Shown: positions 10,377-21,828, counted from the first letter of the stretch. The stretch is DNA of 64,000 nucleotides from Rehmannia glutinosa (GCA_016081115.2 JABTTQ020002850.1:248001-312000); one strand, 5' to 3'. Translations and numbers: made by a program. Notes: a model not told the origin generated them from the sequence alone.

Positions 10377-12301
10377 GGATCGGGACCGAGATCGAGGATC
10401 GGGCTGCAGTAGGAAGGTTCATGCAAGACACTCCCTCAACGCCCCTCGAGTGCATGCTCTTATGGCGATCCGAATCAAATATGTTGCAGTGGCCGAAGAA
10501 AATGCGAGCTACCCCTAACAGAAGGGACATGAAAAGGTATTGTCAATTTCATAAGGATCACGGACACGATACGGAAGAATGTGTCCACTTGAAGGATGAG
10601 ATAGAAAGACTAATTCAACAAGGATACTTGCGCAATTTCGTGGCTAAAAACGGGGACGTAGCAACTCGAAGAGAGAGATCACCTAAGAAGCGATCGCGAA
10701 GTCGATCCCCAAGAAGAAGAGCTCCTGGGCGAGAGAGGAGGCAGGGGGATAGACAATCACCCCGACCCCGATCCCCCAGGAGGCACGACCCTCAAGGAGA
10801 TAACCTACCCAGAAGAGGGGTCATAAACATGATCGCAGGAGGACCCGCAGGGGGCGATTCTACTAATGCGAGGAAACGAAACAAGAGATCAATAGAATTC
10901 TGGGGAAAAAAGAAGTTGGAAGTTTTAAATGTGCAAGAGGCAGACTCCATCACGTTCAATGACCTCGACCTAAGAGAGGTGGAGATGGGCCAGAATGACC
11001 CAGTAGTAATTAGCCTGGATATAGCAAATTTCACTGTGCAGAAGGTCCTGGTCGACAGCGGAAGCTCGGCGGATGTGATATTTTTGGATGTATTAAGAAA
11101 GATGGAGCTAGACGTGTCCACCATAAAACCGGTGAACACTCCACTGACGGGATTTGGAGGAAGCGAGATTGTCCCGTTGGGAACAATAGATTTGCCTACA
11201 TCCATGGGTCGGGACCCTTGCAGGAAAATAGTCATGATGAAGTACTTAGTGGTTGACGCGCCATTCGCATACAACGTGATACTGGGACGCCCGGGGTTAA
11301 ATCAATTTAAAGCGGTCGTATCTACCTATCACCTGAAGGTGAAATTTCCCACCAAGTATGGGATAGGAGAAGTGAGAGGGAATCAAAAAAGTGCAAGGGA
11401 ATGTTATAACCTCTCGCTGAAAAAGAGAGAACCAGAAAAGGTAACCCCCAGGCAGAGGGGAGCGATGATGCAAGAAGCAGAAGAGGCACCCAAAAAGAAG
11501 CCGAGGCAAGAGGCTAAGCGGGAAGAGTATAGGGTGAAACCTTCTGAAGAATATAAGATCATTGAATTAGAACCAGGGAATTCAAGCAAAACGACACGAA
11601 TAGGATCACAGATGGACCCAACGATGGAAGTATTGCTAATTGAGTTCCTTCGGGAGAATGTGGATATATTTGCGTGGAAGCCGTCGGATTTCAGTGGGAT
11701 CGACCCAAGGGTGATGGTTCATCGATTGAACGTCAACCCCGATGCCAAGCCTATTAAGCAAAGAAAGAGAAATTTCGGAGAAGAAAAGAATAAAATTATA
11801 AAGGAAGAGGTAGATAAGCTCCTGGATGCGGGGTATGTGGTGGAGGTCCAATACACGGACTGGTTGTCAAATGTGGTCTTAGTGGCGAAACCTCATGGGA
11901 AGTGGAGAATGTGTACTGACTTCACCAATCTAAACCAGGCATGCCCAAAGGACCCATACCCCTTACCCCGAATTGATACCCTGGTAGACTCCACAGCAGG
12001 AAGCGCATTATTAAGCATGATGGATGCTTATCAAGGATACCACCAAATATTCATGGCCGAGGAGGATCAGTTAAAAACTTCCTTCATCACGGAGCAGGGA
12101 GTCTATTGCTACCGAGTAATGCCCTTTGGTTTGAAGAACGCAGGAGCCACCTACCAGAGGCTAGTAAATTTGATGTTCAAAGATTGCATAGGCAAAACTA
12201 TGGAGGTCTATGTTGACGATATGCTAGTCAAAAGTGCTAAGGAGGCGGATCATGTGGAGGATGTGAAGAAGGCATTCGCTACCATGAGATCTTACGGATG
12301 A
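10298..12301 (+). pseudogene. Tat pol: nucleocapsid, protease, reverse transcriptase (truncated)
   Basis: The frame holds a gag-end Cys/His module (YCQFHKDHGHDTEEC, residues about 80-95), an R/S-rich linker, and the aspartic protease (LVDSGSSADVIF, later NVILGRPGL). Reverse transcriptase follows, with WRMCTDFTNLNQACPKD, YQGYHQIFMAEED, MPFGLKNAGATYQRL and the active site EVYVDDMLVKS (intact YVDD). It ends at a TGA in the thumb region at 12301. The true start is not the ATG at 10298, because the frame should join gag. Confidence 0.88.
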
Positions 12302-13560
12302 AGTTGAACCCAAAGAAAGTGCACTTTCGGGGTGAGGAGAGGAAAATTCTTAGGGTTTATGGTACACGAGAGGGGCATTGAAGCGAACCCAGAAAAAATA
12401 GATGCGATCCTCCGGCCTAGGACCACCCGAAGCGTTAAAGATGTACAACAAGCTTGACGGGAAAAATAGCGTCATTGAACGAGTTTATCTCAAGGTCACC
12501 GATCGAAGTTTGCCTTTTTCAAAATCCTAAGGAACATGAAAAACTTCCAATGGGATGGAGAGTGTGATAAAGCTTTTGAAGAACGAAAACCTACGATGAT
12601 GAGCGCCACTACTAGCCAAGCCCGAACCAGGAGAGCCGTTATACTTGTATCTGGCGGTGTCACCAAAGGCGGTGAGTTCAGTTCTAGTTAAGGAAGAAAG
12701 TGGGGTACACAAGCCTATGTACTATGTAAGTAGGATGCTTCAAGGAGCGGAAGAAAGGTACCGGAGGTGGAAAAATTAGCCCTCGCATTGGTGGTGTCAC
12801 CAGAGGCTAAGACCTTACTTCCGATCTCATGAGATAGTGGTTTTAACAAACCACCCTCTTAGGCAGATCTTGGGTCGGCCGTAAGTATCGAAGGCTGGTG
12901 AAGTGGTCTCAGAGTTGGGAGAATTTGATATCAAGTATCAATCTAGAACATCAGTGAAGGCTCGGTGTTGGCGCATTTCGTCAACGAAAACGTCAAAGAT
13001 GCGGGGAGTAGAGGAAAAAGAACCCAAGGCCACTTGGATAATGCATGTGGATGGATCCGCTTCTTCTGAAAAAGGGGGAGCAGGAATACATTTGCAAGGG
13101 CCTGGGGGGTTCGAGTTCGAGGTCGCGGTGAGGCCTGGAGTTCAACGTCACCAATAACGGTGAGTATGAAGCCGCTACAGGCTAGAGATAGCAAAAAAAT
13201 TAAAAGTCAAGAACTTGGTGATATTTACGGATTCCCAATTGGTCGCTAAGCAAATTGATGGTACGTATGAGGCGAAAAAAAAACCATGACAGAATATTTG
13301 GCTAAGGCAAAGGGGCTACTCAAAGAATTTGAGGAGGTGCGATCCAACAAATCCCAAGAACGGAAAATGAGAAGGCGGATGCCCTTGCAAGATTTGCTAG
13401 TCTTTGTATCAGGGAACCGAATCAAGAAAGGTGACGGTATTCACTGCAGATAAGCCAAGCATCCGAGGTAATTCTGACCCCATACCTTTTAATTTGGAAT
13501 GTGATTTGGCTCTTCACATAGAGATAAAGGCAAGTTGGATGGATGAAATAAAAAATATTT
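12302..13560 (+). pseudogene. Tat RT thumb and RNase H domains, heavily frameshifted
   Basis: Pieces in all three frames match the end of Gypsy reverse transcriptase (KLNPKKVHF, then a MVHERGIEANPEKIDAI-like stretch near 12358-12405). They also match the connection (GKIASLNEFISRS) and a Tat-type RNase H (TWIMHVDGSASSEKGGAGI at 13035-13095). The first RNase H aspartate survives in HVDGSAS, but single-base losses break the frame every 50-150 bp. Confidence 0.75.
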
Positions 13561-13579
13561 AAAGACGGGAGATCTCACG

Positions 13580-14759
13580 ATGAGGCAAAGAGAGGCTAGA
13601 AGGTTACTTAGAAGAATTCCGCGCTTCACTTTATTAGATGGGGAGTTATATAAAAAAACCTTCCAGGGACCTTGGTTGAAATGTTTGAGGCCAGATCAAG
13701 CCATGTACGTGATGAAGGAGATCCATGAAGGAAGTTGTGGGAACCACTCGGGAGGACGAGCCCTAGCTCAGAAAATTCTAAGGCAGGGATATTTTTGGCC
13801 TTCATTGGTCAAGGACTCAGCTGAATTTGCAAGAAGGTGTGAAAGGTGCCAAATATTTGCTAATGTCTCCCACCCAAGCAAAGTGCCCTTGGACCCAATC
13901 GAGGTGTCGTGTCCATTTGATCGAGTGGGGATAGACATAGTGGGTCCTTTTCCTTAGGGAAGGCTCAAAAGAAGTTTTTAATAGTAGCAATTGACTACTT
14001 TTCAAGTGGATTGAAGCCGAAGCCTTAGCCAAAATAACCGAAAATGAAGTTATGAATTTCATCTGGAAGAATATTGTGTGTCGTTTTGGATTACCCAGGG
14101 TCTTAATTTCAGACAATGGGACGCAGTTCCAAGGAAAGAAGATTAGAAGTTGGTGCCAGGAGATGAAGATACAACAACACTTTACAGCGGTAGGGAACCC
14201 ACAGGCTAATGGTCAGACGGAGGTAGCAAATAGAATATTGTTGCAACATTTGAAGACGCGATTGGAGGCAGCTAAGACATATTGGGTAGATGAGTTACCA
14301 GGAGCCCTATGGGCCTACCGAACAACACCCAGGACCTCGACAGGGGAAACTCCCTTTGGGTTAGTTTACGGATCAGAAGCAATAATACCAGTGGAAATTG
14401 GGGAGGCATCACTCCGAGTACAGAGGTATGACCCCGACTCGAACGCTGAGGGTAGGGAGCTTGACCTGGAGGTGATTGAAGAGAAAAGAGATCAGGCCTT
14501 CCTCAAAATCCAGTCAGCTAAGAATAGGATGCGAAGCACCTACGACAAGAGAGTGAAGAGCAGAAATTTCCAAGTGGGGGACCAGGTGTTGAAAAAGGTG
14601 GAGGTATCTAAGCATGTAGGTAAGCTAGACCCCAATTGGGAGGGGCTTTACAAAGTAACGGAGATCTTGAAAAGGGGTACTTATCGCCTGGAAGACGCGA
14701 AGGGAAAGCCACTACCACGACCCTGGAACGTGCACAACCTTAGAAAATTTTATGCTTAA
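13580..14759 (+). pseudogene. Tat integrase (one frameshift)
   Basis: 13580-13957 encodes the zinc-binding domain (HEGSCGNHSGGRALAQKIL...CERCQ, an HHCC finger) and the first catalytic aspartate (VGIDIVGPFP). A stop at 13955 and a lost base near 14000 interrupt the core. 14052-14759 continues with the second Asp (LISDNGTQF) and catalytic Glu (NPQANGQTEVANR), then a C-terminal domain ending RKFYA-stop. All three DDE residues remain, split over two frames. Confidence 0.88.
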
Positions 14760-14983
14760 GTATTTTGCTTCACCCTCTTTTGCCAGCAGGTTTAATGGTT
14801 AATGACAACCTCGTTTTCTTAAAACTGAGCAAGATTTGTATGAATTGTTTATTTCCTTATTTTCGTATTGTTAAATATATCTAAGGCTAAGAGACCTTAG
14901 AGGCTCAAGCTCAGCCAAGATGAGAACCCCAAATAAGGCCAAGTGAAGAGGCGCACGCCAGAGGTTCACTGGAGTTCATCAAG

Positions 14984-15216
14984 ATTAATCTGAAAAAGAT
15001 TAATTGACTACTTATCTGAAAAAGATAAAATTAATCTGAAAAAGATTAATTGACTACTTATCTGAAAAAGATAAAATTAATCTGAAAAAGATTAATTGAC
15101 TACTTATCTGAAAAAGATTAATTGACTACTTATCTCGAAAAAGATAAAATTAATCAAAAAAGATTAATGGACTACTTATCAAAAAAGATAAAATAATCAA
15201 AAAAGATTAATTGACT
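14984..15216 (+). repeat. 46-bp tandem repeat of two small hairpins
   Basis: About five units, starting at 14984, 15030 and 15076 and then shortened ones. Each unit contains ATTAATC-TGAAAAA-GATTAAT and TTATC-TGAAAAA-GATAA, two stem-loops sharing the same loop, separated by TGACTAC. Later units lose the loop G or shrink. Confidence 0.85.
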
Positions 15217-15253
15217 AAAGTAATGACATTGATCCCAAGAAGTTTATCATATA

Positions 15254-15405
15254 ACAAAAGCAATGCATAAAGCATAAGACAGCGCGATTAGTACAAAAGC
15301 AATGCGTAAAGCGCAAAAAGCGGCGGTTCCATTACAAAAGCAATCAATAAAGCGTAAGACATGCGGTTCTATTACAAAAGCAATCAAAAAGCATAAAGCA
15401 TCATC
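15254..15405 (+). repeat. About 40-bp tandem repeat, four units
   Basis: ACAAAAGCAAT starts units at about 15255, 15293, 15334 and 15374. Each continues with an AAAGC-containing stretch and a variable GCGG/GCGCGATT tail. It follows the 46-bp array inside the Tat 3' region. An open frame through it (15302-15718) is a by-product of the repeat. Confidence 0.7.
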
Positions 15406-15865
15406 GGCAAAGCGGATAAGGCAAGCAAATAGGGCGGCGGTTAGGGCAGCGATTAGGCAAGAGGTTAATGTGGTGCGCAGCCGAGACCCATCACCCCCAC
15501 CCTCCATGCTAGAGCGTGAAGAGCCCGCTCGTCCCGGGAGCCAAGGTCTTCGCCATATTCCTCTTTCACGAGAAAAAAGTAAACTCATCCTCCTCGGCCC
15601 GCCTTCATCGTCATGCTTCGGGTCTCTAAGTTCTCATCTTTCAAAGGTGTCAGTTGGGTCAAATCAAACCCAGGAACAAAGCCCTTTAACTTCGCAATCT
15701 GGAACTGGCATTTTATGAAGCCATTGAGTTCATATTTGTGACACAGTTAGCAACCGCGACGCAGAAGTCGGGCCGACTTCCTAAAATCAATAGCTCTGCA
15801 TGCGAGCCTCTTGTACTTTAGTTTTAAAATCTTCCGAGCCCTGGTATTCAAGAACACCAAACGGT

Positions 15866-17694
15866 CTACCAGACTTCAAAAGAGTCCCTCTTAGCATCAG
15901 TTAAACCCTTCTTGGCATCATCTAGTTGGGTCACGGTGGTATGTAAGGAGACCTTCAAATTTTCTATTTCGCGATCCCGATCCTGAAGGGAAGCCTCAAA
16001 CTCCTTTCGGACATCTTCCCTAAGTGAAGTCCTCAGATCTTGTTCCATCTTGGATAGACGCTCCTCGCAAGCTAGCCATTGGTGTTGATAATTGGTTGCC
16101 TGAAGAGTCAGCTGGTGAATCATAGCCAAATTCTACACACACAAAAAAAAAAAAAAAAAAAAGAAAAGGGTCAGCTTCCGTAATGAAAAGGAAATAGGAA
16201 GTCAAAACAAGTAAAGCTTACCATCATAGTATTATGAGCAATGCCTTCCTCAAGCTGGGTCATGCCAAAGCCTTGGACCCCAATTTGATCCAGGGGGAGT
16301 AGACAATGCTTGTACAGCTCGAAATAGTCACCCCCCCCCCTAGGTGAACGAAAAACAGAACTATCTGTGGTGATGTTCCAATTGGGTATGACCCGAGAAC
16401 CTGACGTGGTAGGAGGACGCGATACCCCACCATTCTCAGTTGTCCGAAGATCAGCCAAAAGCTTCTCTCGCTCCTGAAGTTTTGCCATGATCTCATCGAA
16501 ACTCCCTGAAAGAGCACCAGAAACCAAAGGACGAGGCGAGACGAGAGACCTTGGGCTAGGTCTAAAGAACTTATCTCCACGATGGGATCCCTCCTCTTCT
16601 GGTCTCTTCCTTTTCCCCCCCTGAGGGAGATGAACCCCCCTCCCAGGAATAGTTTCCAAGTTGGTGGGAAGGGTAGGATTTCCAAGTCGCTCCTCAGGTA
16701 GAGATTCTGCCCGAACCTCATCATGGGAGGACGAAGGATTGACTTCAGGCGTAGAAGACACTTGTGGAGGCGAGGCAGGAGGCAACACAGGCCTGGGAAG
16801 CCCTCCTTTCTTGGCAAGTTAGGCCTTCATTTGCTTGGCTACCATAGAAGCACGAACATCCATCTCTACAAAAATATAAGAAGCATTAGTATTAATACAG
16901 GCAAGAGAAATAAAAGTAGAAATTTAAAAATAATTACCAAGAGGTCGGTCCGAAGTACGGTGCAGGGCTAAGCCCCACAGTAGAGAGTATATCCTCCGCA
17001 AGTAGTTTGGAGGTCTTGAACCAACGCTTAGTTAATTTACGGGAAATGAATGTATCACCCGGTGGGAGACCCAAGGCCCCGGTCGAGGTCTAGATACCCT
17101 CCATACCGAAGACGCTTCCAAAGACGATCCGAGGGAGGCCGAACATACACAAAGGAATCTTTCCAACACCCAAGGATGAAGGAGGCTTGTCAAGTAGTTT
17201 GCAAAGTGAGGCTTAGGAGTGAGATAAAAAAAGCCTACCTCACCCGTCTTGGTAGAGGAACTCATTGAGTAAAGAGACCGAGAAATGTACGAAGGAGGGA
17301 GCCACATTAAAGAAGCGCATAATAATGATAAATCCCAAAATATGTCTATAAGAATTGGGTACTGAGTTGGCGGTGACATCCAAACCCACCAAAATATTTT
17401 CTACATCATCCGAAAGGGGGAAACCCGAGCCCCGCCTCTAGACTAGCCACGTGAAATGCAAGGCATTGGGCAGAGGTTTATCCATCCTATCTTGGGACTA
17501 GGTATCACGATTTCATGATCATCCAGGAATATAAAATTTTCTACGGAGAGAGGTATCTCATGGGTCTCTACGGAAGACTTAATAAGAGCCCAGGGGAGAT
17601 ATTTCAGATCTATCTCACTACCACGATGGGAGGGGAGGAGCTAGCGAACCACCCCGACCCCGACTTAATCCGTTTTGGAAAAACTAGAAGACAT
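15866..17694 (-). pseudogene. Antisense spliced gene of the Tat element (aORF), degraded
   Basis: On the minus strand a start at 17694 (MSSSFSKTD) leads into a region read mostly in 17379-17032 (PSYISRSLYSMSSSTKTGEV...), similar in style to the plant-transposon-protein segment of Tat antisense ORFs. A later exon starting about 16867 reads MDVRASMVAKQMKA, a TAA, then LAKKGGLPRPVLPPASPPQ... to 16222. A GT-AG intron (16221-16133) joins it in frame to 16132-15866, a coiled-coil-like end (LACEERLSKMEQDL...) closing EVW-stop. Another intron probably lies around 16938-16868. In-frame stops and shifts show decay. The function in this lineage is unknown. Confidence 0.65.
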
Positions 17695-17759
17695 TAAAAG
17701 AGGGGAAATGATCTACCCGGAATAAAGGGGAGAGGATGAGCCCGATCTCGGAAAAACCC

Positions 17760-18410
17760 TAAGGGGCGAGTGGAGTGGAGGACGACCCGATCCGACGCCA
17801 ACGACAAAGGTCGACCCGACGAACGACGCGAGCGCGCGAGGCAGGGGAGACGATGCGCGATGCGAGGCAACGTCGAAGCGATGGAGCGACGCCGAGACGA
17901 CGCGCGATCTCGAATGCGATGACGACGACGCGCGACGCCGAATGACGCGATCGCGAAGGCGAGAGGAGACGATCGCGCGCCGAGAGCGAAAGCGATGTGA
18001 CGAGGCAAAATCGAGGCGACGCGCGCGATATGCGACACGCGACCGAAACCTGGCGATCGTGCGATGCGAGCGAAAGCGATCGCCGAGACGACGCGCGATG
18101 CTGAACGACGATGACGACGCGCTACGCTGAATGACGCGATCGCGTCTGGCGAGAGGCGAGACGCGCGAAGCGAAGCAGCGGCGCGATATGCGGCGATGCG
18201 ACGCGCGACCCGGAAGCCTGGGCAGATGCGATGCGATGCGAGCAGACGAGGCGCCGGGGCGAGGTGACCCGCGAGGCGACGCGAGGCGACGATGACGCGC
18301 GACCCTGAAGCCTGGGCAGATGCGATGCGATGCGAGCAGACGAGGCGCCGGGGCGAGGTGACCCGCGAGGCGACGACGATGCGCGACCCGTAGCCTACCA
18401 GACGAACCAA
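17760..18410. repeat. CpG-rich low-complexity block with a 94-bp duplication
   Basis: About 650 bp made almost entirely of GCGAxGCGA, GACGACG and CGCGC words, in sharp contrast to the AT-rich surroundings. A segment beginning GCGCGACCC at 18203 recurs at 18297 (period 94 bp). It sits between the 5' side of the antisense gene and the 3' LTR. The long minus-strand open frame across it (18422-17694) is Arg/Ala/Ser-rich and looks like a composition artefact. Confidence 0.8.
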
Positions 18411-18525
18411 AATTTTTTTCAAAAAGATGAACCCACCCTTTTTCCTATGAGATAGAATAAATGAAAACTTACCCCCTTGTTAGTATTTATCACCCTTGGA
18501 GAACCACATTCAACGAACAGATCTA

Positions 18526-18563
18526 AACTTCTTTTATTTAGAAAATAAAAGAAGTTGGGGGAG
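18526..18563 (+). other. Polypurine tract within a perfect hairpin
   Basis: A 14-bp perfect stem (18526-18539 AACTTCTTTTATTT with 18543-18556) and a 3-base loop run straight into GGGGGAG (18557-18563). The purine run AAAATAAAAGAAGTTGGGGG is the plus-strand primer of the element, three bases before the 3' LTR. Confidence 0.75.
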
Positions 18564-18566
18564 TAA

Positions 18567-19026
18567 TGATAAACCATAAAGTGATTTTACCACTTTACCC
18601 TTAAAGAAACCCCAAAATCAAGCTAAATTCGCTAGGATCATGGATTGCTCATCCGGTTTCGGGGCAAACCCGACCGAACCGAACCGAACGTGACCGAACC
18701 TATGAACGTCATTGATTCTTCCGACACCAGGACTCCCCGATGATGCCACGTGTAAAGTAAAGTAAGCACTAATCGAGATTATTATAAAGCTCCAGTAAAT
18801 ATTTAGAAGGTTAATCTTTTCACTTTTCATTTTAACCGCCGCTACTATTACTTTATTTACCTCACGACCCGATCCGACTTAAGCATCGGAGGGCCTTAGC
18901 CGGGAGCCATCGGCCTAGCCTAACGTGTGTTCGTGTCTCGGTCACCCACATATACAAACCCGAAGCTCGACCCCAAGGTCCGACCCGAGGAGAGCCTTCA
19001 TGTACCGATTTTATTTGGTAAAATCA
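18567..19026 (+). repeat. 3' LTR of the Tat element
   Basis: 460-bp partner of 8761-9226, with scattered substitutions and small indels. It ends AAATCA and is followed by the duplicated GAACT. Confidence 0.93.
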
Positions 19027-20351
19027 GAACTAAATAAGAAAACAAATAAAATCGATATGGGGAATCCCTTCCGATCCCCATCCTCTCATCGAGAGAGAAG
19101 ATGAGGGTTGAAGAAGAAAAAGGACGAAGGCTTTTTTTGTGTAAAGAGGAATAGCAAAGTGAATTGAACCAACTTGGTTGTTGCCAATGATAACCAATTA
19201 CTATAATTGTTAATAATTAAGGCACCAAACATTTATTTGGTAAGTTATCATCAAGGCACCTAACTACCATCTAGGAAAATAAAACATGAAAATCATGAGT
19301 GACTAAGGCTAGGGGCATCTTATTTGATGGGAAGTTTATAAATTAATCACATATATAGCCTGATAGGATAAAATATCGATGGTACGAACAAAAAAATTAA
19401 ACAAATTGATTTTGGGTCATTTATTTTATTGTATAAAATTTTGGGATAATTACAAAAAAAACAGAGATGTTTCAAAATTACAAAAAGAAAAACCATCAAG
19501 TTTGATTAGGTGTTAAATATAAGGGGGAATCGTAGTATTTTTATTAATATCGGGGTTTTTGATATGTTTTTTTACTTATGAAGGGTGAAAATGTAAGATT
19601 TAAATCAAACCTCAATGTTTTTGTAATTTTCAAGCATCTATGGGTTTTTTTGTAATTATCCCAAACCTCAGGGGTATTTTCGTAATTATCCCTAAAATTT
19701 TATGATGTATCATGTTAGTGATTTGGACAAAATATGCGTGAATTTATTGCTAATTCAATTGCCATAATATGGCAAAGAATAAATGGACCATTTTTATGGT
19801 CCAATTCAATAATACATTGTGACTTCAATGATTTATATCTTAGTGGGCATCCTGAGGTGCCATGAGAGAAAATGGTTGTCCAATTGATGGGTGACTATTT
19901 AAATTTTCCCAAGTTTTTTCACTATTTTTTGTAAACATCCTTTTCAAAAATGGACTTCGCAGAAGACAGGGGGAAGGAGGTCATCAACTTTTTGTTTGAA
20001 TTTAATAAATGTCAATTTTTACATACTTTTAATTCGGAATGTAACTAATTTCCCTTAAAAGAGAAATGATACAAGTGTAATTTAATATTTTAACTTCAAT
20101 AAACACATGAGCTGTACAAACATGAAAATGAACTTTTTTTTATGTCTCAAGTTACTGGCTCCGCTGGACTAATCCTGGCTTCTAGATTCCTCATCCATAG
20201 GTCCTGCAAAAATGTTAATCGTGGGATTTGTCTCAACTAGCATCAGGTTCCCAACAAGGTCTATATACTACCATGCATAAAAGGCTCAATACCACACTTT
20301 CTCCTTCTAGTATTCCCCAAGAAGTCATTGGTTTCTACTGTGATTCAAACC
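19027..20351. other. Intergenic DNA with one MITE
   Basis: No gene seen. Apart from the MITE at 19443-19692 the stretch is AT-rich unique-looking sequence. Confidence 0.5.
19443..19692. mobile_element. MITE family A copy with perfect 9-bp TSD
   Basis: Ends GGGATAATTACAAAAAAA and TTTTCGTAATTATCCC. It is flanked by TAAAATTTT on both sides (19434-19442 and 19693-19701). 250 bp, no coding. The 9-bp duplication points to the Mutator-like (MULE) superfamily. Confidence 0.88.
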
Positions 20352-20356
20352 TCTAC

Positions 20357-20658
20357 TGATGGAGATAATATCTAGTTTTATTATATTTTAGGATTTTAGA
20401 ATATCTTATATTTTAGATAGTGATTTGTTTAGTATTCTATTTGAGTTTATCTTTTAAGTTTCCTAGTCAAGTTAGGAGTTTTATTGTGGTAGGATTTTAA
20501 TCTTATAAATATTTGCTATTTTATTAGTTTTAGAAAAGTTGAATTTTGATATTAATAAAAACGAGGGTTTTCTCTCAATTCTTGTCTCTCTTACGGTATT
20601 CTTATAGAATCAACGTAATAGGTGAGCTTTATCATTGTCCACGCTTCTCCCTGCATCA
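20357..20658 (+). repeat. Left LTR of half a
   Basis: 302 bp, TGATGGAGATAATATC to CTCCCTGCATCA. It is followed by TTGGTATCCAGAG (20660-20672), a variant Met-tRNA primer site. Confidence 0.9.
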
Positions 20659-20691
20659 GTTGGTATCCAGAGACCGGCTACGATCCTTAAT

Positions 20692-21558
20692 ATGTCATCT
20701 CGACACCACTTCGGTTTTGAAGCTATGAGCAATGACACTGCTCAGATTCGCCAGCAGATCGACTTGCTGGCAAAACAAGTGCATATCATACGCATCCAAT
20801 ATCAAGAAATCAAGAGATTTATTGAAAATCGATTTCTTGGTAGTTGTGAGTTTGCCTACGATATTGTGCCCCAGTTAACCCAATTGGAAACCTATTCCAC
20901 GGGCAGGGATGCTTTATTCTCAAGTGACATTGAAGATGATGGCTATAATGGGCCACCAATTTTTGATGAAGAAATTGACAACACTATCCTGGAGGTCGGC
21001 TACGACGAGCCTCCTAAATTTGACGAGGAGATTGGTGGTTATAATATGCCACCTATTTTTGATACGAAAGGTGACGATACAATTTCGATAGTTGCCTACG
21101 ACAAACCGCCAAAATTTGACGAGGACGCTTGTGGTTATGACGGACCACCAATTTTGGCCAATGAAGATGAGAATCGCCATACACATGAGGTCATGCAACA
21201 TGATCTTAACCCGGGAAAATTTTTGTTCAATACTACAAAGGAAATATTACCATTTGAAGACATTGGTTTTGGACTATCAATTTTCTTCAAGCTTATGAGA
21301 AGATTCATTGAGATCGTGGAAATCACTTATTATATGGCTCCAGGTGTGCTGAAGAAATGCTATGGACAAGAAATGGATTGTTTTGTTTTTGATCTAGCTC
21401 AATTATGTTTTGATATTCGCCAGCTTATTTTTTCATCTCGTCCTCCTCGCGCTCCTCCATGGTTTGGCAATTCTTTGATCTCCCTTTCGATTCGAGGACG
21501 AATCATTTCGACCCCGGAGAGAATGATGGAGATAATATCTAGTTTTATTATATTTTAG
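20692..21558 (+). CDS. GPPxFDEE-repeat protein of half a
   Basis: The ATG at 20692 (MSSRHHFGFEAMSND) is the first after the primer site. The N-terminus (QIRQQIDLLAKQVHIIRIQYQEI) looks helical or coiled-coil. Residues about 80-165 are five acidic repeats alternating GYxxPPIFDEE and GYDEPPKFDEE. A C-terminal part ends SRPPRAPPWFGNSLIS. The frame reads 35 bases into the right LTR before stopping. I do not recognise a domain. It could be a divergent gag-like packaging protein, but that is a guess. Confidence 0.65.
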   Translation: MSSRHHFGFEAMSNDTAQIRQQIDLLAKQVHIIRIQYQEIKRFIENRFLGSCEFAYDIVPQLTQLETYSTGRDALFSSDIEDDGYNGPPIFDEEIDNTILEVGYDEPPKFDEEIGGYNMPPIFDTKGDDTISIVAYDKPPKFDEDACGYDGPPILANEDENRHTHEVMQHDLNPGKFLFNTTKEILPFEDIGFGLSIFFKLMRRFIEIVEITYYMAPGVLKKCYGQEMDCFVFDLAQLCFDIRQLIFSSRPPRAPPWFGNSLISLSIRGRIISTPERMMEIISSFIIF

Positions 21559-21825
21559 GATTTTAGAATATCTTATATTTTAGATAGTGATTTGTTTAGT
21601 ATTCTATTTGAGTTTATCTTTTAAGTTTCCTAGTCAAGTTAGGAGTTTTATTGTGGTAGGATTTTAATCTTATAAATATTTGCTATTTTATTAGTTTTAG
21701 AAAAGTTGAATTTTGATATTAATAAAAACGAGGGTTTTCTCTCAATTCTTGTCTCTCTTACGGTATTCTTATAGAATCAACGTAATAGGTGAGCTTTATC
21801 ATTGTCCACGCTTCTCCCTGCATCA
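21524..21825 (+). repeat. Right LTR of half a
   Basis: 302 bp, apparently identical to 20357-20658 by eye. It is preceded by the purine tract CCCCGGAGAGAA and followed by GAA and then LTR-b. Confidence 0.9.
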
Positions 21826-21828
21826 GAA

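Larger units (their letters stand above)
8761..19026 (+). mobile_element. Complete Ty3/Gypsy element, Tat lineage, 10.3 kb
   Basis: Two LTRs (8761-9226 and 18567-19026) share TGATAAACCATAAAG starts and ATCA ends and are flanked by a perfect 5-bp duplication GAACT (8756-8760 and 19027-19031). Inside are a TGGCGCC primer site, gag, protease, reverse transcriptase, RNase H and integrase in Gypsy order. These are followed by about 3.8 kb of extra 3' sequence holding tandem repeats, an antisense spliced gene and a CpG-rich block. Antisense extra ORFs between integrase and 3' LTR are known from Tat-lineage elements. LTRs differ at many sites and every ORF is damaged, so the insertion is old. Confidence 0.95.

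Noticed and set aside
15302..15718. 138-residue plus-strand open frame in the Tat 3' region
   Set aside because: It begins inside the 40-bp tandem repeat and is basic low-complexity sequence with no family features.
17694..18422. Long minus-strand open frame of 242 codons
   Set aside because: It runs through the CpG-rich repeat and is almost only Arg, Ala, Ser, Val and Ile. Any frame through such words stays open. No domain features.
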